Source: Nocardiopsis ganjiahuensis DSM 45031
GTDB lineage: Bacteria; Actinomycetota; Actinomycetes; Streptosporangiales; Streptosporangiaceae
Reading direction: 5' to 3'
Assembly: GCF_000341085.1 (NCBI RefSeq)
Contig: NZ_ANBA01000018.1
Span: 124,001 to 188,000, forward strand
Length of the DNA stretch: 64,000 nucleotides
The translations under genes and the position numbers were made by a program. Positions 56,960-64,000 of the stretch are shown here, one piece after another (positions within the stretch are counted from its first letter, which is position 1; every line of letters begins with the position of its first letter). The notes under the pieces are model-generated. The model was not told the origin of the DNA. It saw only the letters and a list, made by a program, of their open reading frames with translations, and ran no database searches.

Positions 56960-59900
56960 TTGTACCTGAAGAATCTGACGCTCCGCGGCTTCAAGTCGTT
57001 CGCGTCGGCCACCACCCTGCGCTTCGAGCCGGGCATCACCTGTGTGGTGGGGCCCAACGGCTCGGGCAAGTCCAACGTCGTCGACGCCCTGTCCTGGGTG
57101 ATGGGCGAGCAGGGGGCCAAGTCCCTGCGCGGCGGCAAGATGGAGGACGTGATCTTCGCGGGTACCTCCACCCGCCAGGCGCTGGGCCGCGCCGAGGTCA
57201 GCCTCACCATCGACAACACCGACGGCGCCCTGCCGATCGACTACACCGAGGTCACCATCAAGCGGACGATGTTCCGCAACGGCGGCTCGGAGTACGCGAT
57301 CAACGGCGACACCTGCCGCCTGCTCGACATCCAGGACCTGCTCAGCGACTCCGGCATCGGCCGTGAGATGCACGTCATCGTCGGCCAGGGACAGCTGGAC
57401 ACCGTCCTGCACGCGGGCCCCGAGGAGCGCCGCGCCCTCATCGAGGAGGCCGCCGGCATCCTCAAGCACCGCAAGCGCAAAGAGAAGGCGATCCGCAAAC
57501 TCAACGCGATGCAGGGCAACCTGGACCGCGTCACCGACCTCACCGCCGAACTGCGCCGCCAGCTCAAGCCCCTGGGCCGCCAGGCCGAGCTCGCCCGCAG
57601 GGCCGCCGTCATCCAGGCCGACCTGCGCGACGCCCGCCTGCGCCTGCTCGCCGACGACATCGTCACCCTCACCGATCAGCTGGCCAAGGAGGAGGCGGAC
57701 GAGAAGGAGGTCCTGGCGCGCCGGAAGGCGGCCGAGACCTCCCTCAACCAGGCCCAGGAACGCGAGGCCGAGCTCGAGGAGCGTTCCACCGCCGCCGCGC
57801 CCGCCCTCGCCCGGGCCACCGAGACCTACCACGCGCTGTCCCGCCTCACCGAGCGCCTCGACGCCGTCCGCGGGCTGGCCACCGAGCGACACCAGAACCT
57901 GGTCGCCGTGCAGGGCGAGATCATCCAGCGCCGCGACCCGGAGGAACTGGAGGCGCAGGCCGAGGAGGCCGCCGCCCAGGAGGAGGAACTCCAGTCCCGG
58001 CTGGAGGAGGCCCGCGAGGTCCTGGAGACCAGCGTCACCGAGCGCGCCGCCGCGGAGGACGCCCTGCACCGCGAGGAGCGCCGGCTGGAGGCCGCCTCCC
58101 GCGCCGCCGCCGAACGCCGCGAGGGCATCGTCCGGTCGGCTGCCCGGGTGGAGAGCCTCCGCGGACGGCTGGCCTCCCAGGAGAGCGAGATCACTCGGCT
58201 GGAGGAGGCCGCGCGGCAGGCCGCCGAACGCGCCGCCACCGCCCAGGCCGAGTACGAGATGGCCGCGGAGGAGGCCGCCGGGCTGGACGAGGGCGACGCC
58301 GAACTCGACGAGACCCAGGATCGCTTCGCCCGCCGGCTGGCCGCCGTCGACGCCGAGCTCAACCAGCTCCGTGACACCGAACGCGGCGCGGAGGGCGAGC
58401 GCGCCGCGCTGGCCGCCCGCAAGGAGGCCCTGGAACTGGGCCTGGCGCACAAGGACGGCGCCGGCACCCTCCTGGAGGCCGGGCTGCCCGGCATGCTCGG
58501 CAGCCTCGCCGCCCTCGTGCAGGTCGACTCCGGCCACGAGACCGCCGTCGCGGCCGCCTTCGGGGTGGCCGCCGGGGCGGTCGCCGTCCGCGACGAGGCC
58601 AGCGCCGCCGCCGCCCTGGAACTGCTCAAGTCCGAGGACGCGGGCCGGGCCGGGATCGTCGTGGCCCGCGCCGTGCCCTCCGCCGACCGCGCCACCTGGC
58701 CGTCCCTGCCCCGGGGCGTCCGCTACGCCGCCGACGCCGTCACCGCTCCCGACCACCTGTCCGACGCGGTCACCGCGCTCCTCGACCGGGTGGCCCTGGC
58801 CCCCGACGCCCAGGGCGCGCGGGACCTGGTCTCCGCCCTGCCCGGGGTCCGGGCGGTCACCCCCGACGGCGACGTGTTCGCCGCCGCCATGGTGCACGGC
58901 GGCACCGCGGCCGCGCCCAGCCTCCTGGAGGTCCAGGCCGCGGTCGACGAGGCCGCCGAACGACTGGAGTCCGCCACCGAGGCGGCCAAGCGCGTGGCCG
59001 TGGAGCTGGAGGAGAAGAAGCGCGAACGCGCCGAGATCGCCGCCGCCGCTGACGAGATCACCGCCCGGCGCAGGCAGAGCGATCGCAAACGCAACGAGTC
59101 CGCGCAGCGTCTGGGCAAGCTGGGAGGTCAGGCCCGCTCCGCCGAGGCCGAGTCCGAGCGCTACGCCGCGGCCGCCGCCAAGGCCGCCGCCGCGCGCGGT
59201 GACGACGCCCAGAAGCTGGAGCGGCTGGAGGAGGAGCTGGCCGAGGCCGAGGAGATCGCCGCGGCCGTCGAGGAGGAGGCGCCCGACGCCGACCACCGCG
59301 ACGAACTCTCCGCTCTCGCCTCCCGCGCCCGCGCCACCGAGATGGAGCGGCGGCTGGCCGTGCGCACCGCCGAGGAGCGGTCCCGTTCCATCGCCGGCCG
59401 GTCCGACGCCCTGCTGGCCCAGGCCGCCGAGGAGCGCCGGGCCGTGGAGCGCGAGGCCGAACGGCGCCGCAACCGCGTGGCCCAGGCCACCGTCGCCCAG
59501 GCCGTGGTGGAGAGCGCCCGGCTGGCCCTGGACCGGATCGCCGTGTCCCTGGCCGCCGCCGAGACCGAACGCGTGGCGGCCGAGGCCGAGCGGGAGGCCC
59601 GTGACGGCGAACTCCGGACGGTGCGCGCCCGGGTCCGGGAGCTCTCCGTGGAACTGGAGAAGCTGACCAGTTCGGCACACAGCGGGGAGGTCGCCCGGGC
59701 CGAGCGCCGGATGCGGCTGGAGCAGCTGGAGACCAAGGCGATGGAGGAGCTGGGCGTGGACGTGCCCACCCTCGTCGCCGAGTACGGCCCCCGCGTCCCG
59801 GTGCCGCCGGCCGCGGACGCCGACGAGGACGCGGTGCCGCTGCCGTACGTGCGCGAGGTGCAGGCCAAACGGCTCAAGGTCGCCGAGCGCCAGCTCAACC

Positions 59901-60508
59901 AGCTCGGCAAGATCAACCCGCTCGCGCTGGAGGAGTTCGCGGCGCTGGAGGAGCGGCACGCCTTCCTCAACGCGCAGTTGGAGGACCTCAAGAAGACCCG
60001 CCGGGACCTGATGGACATCGTCGCGGAGGTGGACGCCCGGGTGCAGGAGGTGTTCTCCTCCGCCTACCTGGACGTGGAACGCGAGTTCGCGGCGATCTTC
60101 GGCCGCCTGTTCCCCGGCGGCGAGGGCAAGCTGGTGCTGACCACGCCGGAGGACATGCTCACCACCGGCATCGAGGTGGAGGCGCGCCCGCCCGGCAAGA
60201 AGGTCAAACGGCTGTCCCTGCTGTCCGGCGGCGAGCGCTCGCTGACGGCGGTGGCCTTCCTCGCCGCCATCTTCAAGGCCCGCCCGTCGCCCTTCTACGT
60301 CATGGACGAGGTCGAGGCGGCCCTGGACGACACCAACCTCCAGCGCCTGCTGGTGATCTTCGAGGAGCTCCGCGCGTCGTCGCAGCTCATCGTCATCACC
60401 CACCAGAAGCGCACCATGGAGGCGGCTGACGCCCTGTACGGCGTCACCATGCAGGGCGACGGCATCTCCCAGGTCATCAGCCAGAAACTCGACCGTCCGG
60501 CCTCCTGA
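56960..60508 (+). CDS. smc: Chromosome segregation protein SMC
   Basis: SMC is the ATPase that, with ScpA and ScpB, loads at parS/ParB sites and aligns chromosome arms. The 1182-residue protein has Walker A VVGPNGSGKSNVVDAL (about residues 29-44), two long coiled coils of Ala/Glu/Arg-rich heptads, and a hinge domain at about 500-640 (starting near LPGMLGSLAALVQVD). It closes with the ABC signature LLSGGERSLTAVAFL and Walker B PFYVMDEVEAALDD near the C-terminus. The start is TTG 56960, after a GGGAGG site, which gives the family N-terminus LYLKNLTLRGFKSF; an open frame begins at 56912. Confidence 0.96.
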   Translation: MYLKNLTLRGFKSFASATTLRFEPGITCVVGPNGSGKSNVVDALSWVMGEQGAKSLRGGKMEDVIFAGTSTRQALGRAEVSLTIDNTDGALPIDYTEVTIKRTMFRNGGSEYAINGDTCRLLDIQDLLSDSGIGREMHVIVGQGQLDTVLHAGPEERRALIEEAAGILKHRKRKEKAIRKLNAMQGNLDRVTDLTAELRRQLKPLGRQAELARRAAVIQADLRDARLRLLADDIVTLTDQLAKEEADEKEVLARRKAAETSLNQAQEREAELEERSTAAAPALARATETYHALSRLTERLDAVRGLATERHQNLVAVQGEIIQRRDPEELEAQAEEAAAQEEELQSRLEEAREVLETSVTERAAAEDALHREERRLEAASRAAAERREGIVRSAARVESLRGRLASQESEITRLEEAARQAAERAATAQAEYEMAAEEAAGLDEGDAELDETQDRFARRLAAVDAELNQLRDTERGAEGERAALAARKEALELGLAHKDGAGTLLEAGLPGMLGSLAALVQVDSGHETAVAAAFGVAAGAVAVRDEASAAAALELLKSEDAGRAGIVVARAVPSADRATWPSLPRGVRYAADAVTAPDHLSDAVTALLDRVALAPDAQGARDLVSALPGVRAVTPDGDVFAAAMVHGGTAAAPSLLEVQAAVDEAAERLESATEAAKRVAVELEEKKRERAEIAAAADEITARRRQSDRKRNESAQRLGKLGGQARSAEAESERYAAAAAKAAAARGDDAQKLERLEEELAEAEEIAAAVEEEAPDADHRDELSALASRARATEMERRLAVRTAEERSRSIAGRSDALLAQAAEERRAVEREAERRRNRVAQATVAQAVVESARLALDRIAVSLAAAETERVAAEAEREARDGELRTVRARVRELSVELEKLTSSAHSGEVARAERRMRLEQLETKAMEELGVDVPTLVAEYGPRVPVPPAADADEDAVPLPYVREVQAKRLKVAERQLNQLGKINPLALEEFAALEERHAFLNAQLEDLKKTRRDLMDIVAEVDARVQEVFSSAYLDVEREFAAIFGRLFPGGEGKLVLTTPEDMLTTGIEVEARPPGKKVKRLSLLSGGERSLTAVAFLAAIFKARPSPFYVMDEVEAALDDTNLQRLLVIFEELRASSQLIVITHQKRTMEAADALYGVTMQGDGISQVISQKLDRPAS

Positions 60509-60640
60509 CCCGGCCCGGCGGCGAAACGTCCGGGGCGGGGTGTCCTAAGTCACCGTGCGGCCGGGGCGCCGGGGAGGGCCCGGGCGGGCTCGGCGCTCTA
60601 ATCTGGCGGTTGCCCGAACCATCCTCACCAAAGGGACACC

Positions 60641-61027
60641 TTGTTCTTCATCCCCCTCGTGCTGTGGGCCCGACAGCGCCTGCGCGACTACCCCGGCGCG
60701 GTCCGGGCCAGTCTGGCCGCCGGGGGCTCCGGTGTCTTCGTCGTGATGATGCTCCTGGGCACCTCGTACAAGGTGCAGTCCCCGCCGGGTGAGGAGGGCC
60801 GGGTGCGCTGCTCCCCGGTCGTGTGGGTGGGGCCCGCCCTGTGGGACGACCGCCGTGACTGGGGTGAGGACCTCGAGCAGATGATCCGCCAGGAATGGGT
60901 GGACAGCTCCTGCTCCGAGCGCCAGAGGACCCGCGCCGGGCTGTCGTTGGCCCTGGCGCTGCCCTCCACCCTGTGCTTCGCCTACGCCGTCCTGAAGCTC
61001 CCCCGCACCAAGGACGGGGATTCCTGA
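60641..61027 (+). CDS. Small membrane protein of unknown function
   Basis: This 128-residue protein has two membrane helices, at about residues 26-44 (AAGGSGVFVVMMLLG) and 98-116 (AGLSLALALPSTLCFAYAV), around an external loop with two Cys, which could form a disulfide, and an acidic Trp-rich segment. The start is TTG 60641, with AAAGGGA 5 bp upstream. It lies 132 bp after smc and converges on the protease gene. I do not recognise a family. Confidence 0.62.
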   Translation: MFFIPLVLWARQRLRDYPGAVRASLAAGGSGVFVVMMLLGTSYKVQSPPGEEGRVRCSPVVWVGPALWDDRRDWGEDLEQMIRQEWVDSSCSERQRTRAGLSLALALPSTLCFAYAVLKLPRTKDGDS

Positions 61028-61055
61028 CCGGCTCGCACGCTTCTCGCGTACGTGA

Positions 61056-61096
61056 GGGGCCGCCCTCCCCGGTGTGGTCCAGTGGAGGGCGGCCCC
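61056..61096. terminator. Bidirectional terminator between convergent genes
   Basis: A perfect 13-bp GC stem (61056-61068 with 61084-61096) with a 15-nt loop lies between the small membrane protein gene and the subtilase gene. Confidence 0.78.
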
Positions 61097-61122
61097 GTAG
61101 TGCCGCTCGGTGAGGCGGTGGA

Positions 61123-63780
61123 TCAGCCCCGGTCGATGGTGATGACCGGGGAGGTCCAGGTCTCCCAGTGGTCCGGGTTGTCCGGGTCGCCGAGCGCCTT
61201 GAGGGCCCGGGCCTCCAGACGGTAGTCACCGTCGCGCACGGTCTTGACACGGTCGCGCGAGTCCACCACGGTGCCGTCCCAGACGTAGCTGAAGAAGGCG
61301 GTGCTGGTGGCACTGCGGTTGACGTGGTCGACCTCGACGGCCACGTTGCGGTGCGGGTGCACCGGGCGCCCGGTGCGCTCGTTGATGACGATCATCTCGA
61401 GCTCGGTCACGTGGTGGTCGAAGTGCGCGATCACGTACGGGACGTCGGGCAGCCCGTCGACCCAGTCCAGCGTGTAGGTGGCACCGTCGGGCTGGTTCTC
61501 GAAGGTGCCGCCGTTGCTGTCGGCGCACTCCAGGCCCGTGAACACCTCGCACTGGGTGATGCGGGTCAGCCACGGCAGCTCGTGCACGTTGCCGTCCCCG
61601 TCGGTGATCGGGGTCATCGCCTCGATCTCCTGGTAGTCACCGTTGTAGGCGGCGTAGGGGACGCGGTAGGACTCGTCCCCGTCCCCGGTGACCTTGACGT
61701 AGCCGCCGTAGAGCATCTGCGCGTAGTCCCGGGCGGGCGGCGTGACGGTCACGTCGACCTCTACGGACTCGCCGGGACCGACGGTCACCTCGTCCTCGCT
61801 GAACGCGGCCTCGGCGAAGGCGTCGTTGAAGGAGGGCGTGTAGGTGCTGCCGTGCGTGCCCAGCGCGGGTTCGTGCGAGATCTCGTAGGTGGCCGCCTCG
61901 TCACCGTCGTTGGTGATGGTGACGGTCTCGGTCACCGCTCCCTCGGTGGCTCCCAGGGGCAGCTTCGCCGGGGACAGGCTCGTCGTGGACAGGATCGAGC
62001 CGGGGACGTCGAGCATGCCCGCGCCCTGGCGGTGGACGTTGTCCAGGATGCCGAGGTCCGGGTTGCCCCACCAGGCGGTCGGGTCGGCGGAGTTCTGGAG
62101 GACGTCGCGCACGTCGTGCGCGCCGAGGTCCGGCCGGGCCTCCAGCAGCAGGGCGACGCCGCCCGCGACGTGCGGGGAGGACATCGAGGTGCCGCTGATG
62201 GTCGCGTAGCCGCCCTTGGCCATCGGGTAGGTGGAGTTGATCAGTCCGCCCGGGGCGCCGATGTCCGGTTTGAGGTCCAGGTCCGGGGACATCCCGTAGG
62301 AGCTGAAGCTGCTGATCAGGCCGCCGGTCGGGTTGGGGGTCGTGGTCTCCTCGCCGGTCCAGGTCAGGGTGACCGGCTCGTCGCCCTCCAGGAGCTCGCG
62401 GAGGTGGGCCCCGGCCTCGTCGGAGATGCCGACGGCGAACGCGCCCCGGTCGGTGATGCCGCCGCCGGCGAACATGCCGGGGAGGTTGTTGTGGATCACG
62501 ACCCCGGTGGCGCCGGCGTCGAGTGCGGCGTCGTACTTCTCGGCGAAGGCGCACTCGCCGCGGACCATGAGCGCGGTCCTGCCCTCGGGGTCGCCTTCGA
62601 GTTCGTCGCCCGCGGCCAGGCAGCCCCGGCCGATGTAGACGAGTTCGTCGGTCTCACCCGAGGCGGGCGGCAGGACGGCGTCGTCCATCTCCATGTAGGC
62701 GATGGTCTCGCCGCTCTGGGAGACCTCGGCCGCGGAGGCCCGGATGTGGGTGTTGTCGTAGGCCGCGACACCGATGACGTCGGCGCCCAGGCCGGGGGCG
62801 CCGGCGGAGTAGAGGCCGGTGGCGCCCTCGTTGCCGATGGAGGCGACCACGACCATGCCCTCGTCGACCAGGTTGTCCGAGGCGACGGCGGTGGGGTACT
62901 GCGGCCAGGAGTGGGACGAGCCGATGCTCATGTTGAGCACGTCCATGTCGTCGGCCAGCGCCTGCTCCATGGCGGCGACCATGACGTCGGAGGTGGTGGA
63001 ACCCGAGCAGCCGAACACCTTGTAGGCGCCGAAGACGACGTCGGGCGCGACCCCGGTGACCTGGCCCTGGGCACCGATGATGCCCGCGACGTGGGTGCCG
63101 TGGCCGTTGCAGTCCTGTGGGTCGCCGTCGGGGGCCGGGGTGCTGTTGTCCGGGTCTCCGGCGTTGTAGTCGTCGCCGACGAAGTCGTGCCCCGTCACCA
63201 CGCGCTCGGACGGGAATCCGCCCGGGCCGCCGAGGTCGGGGTGGGTGTAGTCGACGCCGGTGTCCATGACGGCCACGCGCAGACCCTCACCGGACAGCCC
63301 GAGCTCGCTCTGCACGACGTCCGCGCCGGTCATGCCGAGCGCGGTGTCCATCTCCGGTTCGCTGTCGTCGTGGTCGGGGATCTCGTGGCGGACGACCGGG
63401 TGAATGGCCGCGACGCCGGGGATCTCCCGCGCCGTGCCCACCTGGGCGTCGTCCATCTCCACGGAGAGGCCGTTCCACAGTTCGCTGAAGGACAGCCGTT
63501 CGGTGTACTCGAGCCCGTACTCCTCGGCCTCGGCGTGGAATTCGGCGTGCTCGTCCTCGACGGCCGCGGAGGCCGTTCCCTCCGAGGTGGGCGGGCCCTC
63601 CAGTTCGATGAACCACAGGTCCTGGACCTGGTGGGTCAGCTCGCCGTTCTCCGCGGTGGGCGCCGGATGGAGGGGTGCGAGTTCCGAGCTCTCGTCGGCG
63701 CCGGCCGGTGTGACCGCGACCAGGCCCGCAATCAGTGTCAGCCCGGCGAGCGGCGCCAGGCGTGATCGGTGGGGTGCCAC
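61123..63780 (-). CDS. Secreted subtilisin-family (S8) serine protease
   Basis: This 885-residue exported protease has a signal peptide (residues 1-28) and an I9-type prodomain (about 50-135). The S8 catalytic domain follows, with Asp173 in VMDTGVDYTHPDL, His227 in CNGHGTH, oxyanion Asn317 in SIGNEG and Ser532 in GTSMSSPH; all are intact. A protease-associated (PA) insertion occupies about 355-475, between the oxyanion Asn and the Ser. The C-terminal ~300 residues are Fn3-like beta domains, with a second Cys pair near 775. It is probably an extracellular general protease. GTG 63780 has only a weak site, and AAGG directly abuts it. Confidence 0.93.
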   Translation of the reverse strand: MAPHRSRLAPLAGLTLIAGLVAVTPAGADESSELAPLHPAPTAENGELTHQVQDLWFIELEGPPTSEGTASAAVEDEHAEFHAEAEEYGLEYTERLSFSELWNGLSVEMDDAQVGTAREIPGVAAIHPVVRHEIPDHDDSEPEMDTALGMTGADVVQSELGLSGEGLRVAVMDTGVDYTHPDLGGPGGFPSERVVTGHDFVGDDYNAGDPDNSTPAPDGDPQDCNGHGTHVAGIIGAQGQVTGVAPDVVFGAYKVFGCSGSTTSDVMVAAMEQALADDMDVLNMSIGSSHSWPQYPTAVASDNLVDEGMVVVASIGNEGATGLYSAGAPGLGADVIGVAAYDNTHIRASAAEVSQSGETIAYMEMDDAVLPPASGETDELVYIGRGCLAAGDELEGDPEGRTALMVRGECAFAEKYDAALDAGATGVVIHNNLPGMFAGGGITDRGAFAVGISDEAGAHLRELLEGDEPVTLTWTGEETTTPNPTGGLISSFSSYGMSPDLDLKPDIGAPGGLINSTYPMAKGGYATISGTSMSSPHVAGGVALLLEARPDLGAHDVRDVLQNSADPTAWWGNPDLGILDNVHRQGAGMLDVPGSILSTTSLSPAKLPLGATEGAVTETVTITNDGDEAATYEISHEPALGTHGSTYTPSFNDAFAEAAFSEDEVTVGPGESVEVDVTVTPPARDYAQMLYGGYVKVTGDGDESYRVPYAAYNGDYQEIEAMTPITDGDGNVHELPWLTRITQCEVFTGLECADSNGGTFENQPDGATYTLDWVDGLPDVPYVIAHFDHHVTELEMIVINERTGRPVHPHRNVAVEVDHVNRSATSTAFFSYVWDGTVVDSRDRVKTVRDGDYRLEARALKALGDPDNPDHWETWTSPVITIDRG

Positions 63781-64000
63781 CTTGTCAACACATCCCTTCT
63801 CGTGCGCGCCTCAGGACACCGGGGGAACGACGCCCCACCGGGTACGGGTGTACACGCACGGGGGGATACGCCGCTTGATGTCCGTAGTCGGATAATCGGC
63901 GCGCATAGCAACGAGATCATTGCTGTGTGCGATAAAGGTGTCAATGTTCATTCAGACTCAATATGGCTACGTAGCGGATTTAAGTGGCGCACGTTTCTCT
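63781..64000. other. AT-richer region upstream of the protease
   Basis: This stretch has no credible coding frame. It is clearly AT-richer than the rest of the window, especially 63880-64000, and presumably carries the protease promoter. No repeat or operator stands out. Confidence 0.4.

Overview
The window is 64 kb of very GC-rich actinobacterial chromosome with many GTG and some TTG starts. Gene order around leuB, gltX, an NdgR-type regulator, leuCD, an HU gene, cofC, plsC, gpsA, ddl, thiL, rpmB, recG, rsmD, coaD, rpmF, rnc, mutM and smc follows the conserved actinomycete arrangement I recall from Mycobacterium and Streptomyces. Protein style and the accessory genes suggest a Streptosporangiales member such as Nocardiopsis; the genus is inference. 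I see no integrase, transposase, phage gene, CRISPR array or rRNA.

Layout. 0-3.7 kb: the end of one glycosyltransferase gene and two tandem paralogous family-2 glycosyltransferases. 4-9.5 kb: branched-chain amino acid genes leuB, ilvE and cimA. cimA has a short Val/Leu/Ile-rich leader peptide and a hairpin terminator (an attenuator). 9.6-13.1 kb: a UgpAEB-like ABC importer without an ATPase. 13.2-18.6 kb: a Rieske lipoprotein, an alpha/beta hydrolase, a DUF3152 metalloprotease-like protein, an FAH-family enzyme and an SGNH hydrolase. 18.7-20.8 kb: gltX followed by tRNA-Gln and two identical tRNA-Glu genes, the substrates of its enzyme. 20.8-26.9 kb: a minus-strand operon of an M24 peptidase, an EphD-like epoxide hydrolase/SDR fusion carrying a 51-bp minisatellite, a protein with ferritin-like diiron motifs, a flavin/2Fe-2S reductase and a TetR regulator. 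27-36 kb: the NdgR-type IclR gene divergent from leuCD, then HU, cofC, plsC, gpsA, a PLP transsulfuration enzyme and ddl. 36-45 kb: an EI24 membrane protein and the full cydABDC set for cytochrome bd, then DUF305 and DUF3105 membrane proteins. 45-61 kb: DUF3515 lipoprotein, AsnC-type small protein, thiL, a membrane-anchored CBM2-like protein, rpmB, recG, rsmD, coaD, DUF177, rpmF, rnc, mutM, acyP, a small coiled-coil protein and smc. 61-64 kb: a small membrane protein and a secreted subtilase.

How the parts work together. leuB, leuC and leuD carry out leucine steps, ilvE the final transamination, and CimA gives a threonine-independent route to 2-oxobutyrate for isoleucine. A 15-bp palindrome, best form TCTCGCnnTGnGAGA, lies before leuB, before the cimA leader, before a 29-codon open frame and, degenerate, in the ndgR/leuC divergent promoter. 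These genes therefore look like one regulon under the local IclR protein, with attenuation added at cimA. The 21-27 kb operon is the best candidate for an undescribed system: a diiron oxygenase with its own reductase, an epoxide hydrolase and an alcohol dehydrogenase would form an epoxidise, hydrolyse and oxidise route acting on an unsaturated lipid or hydrocarbon.
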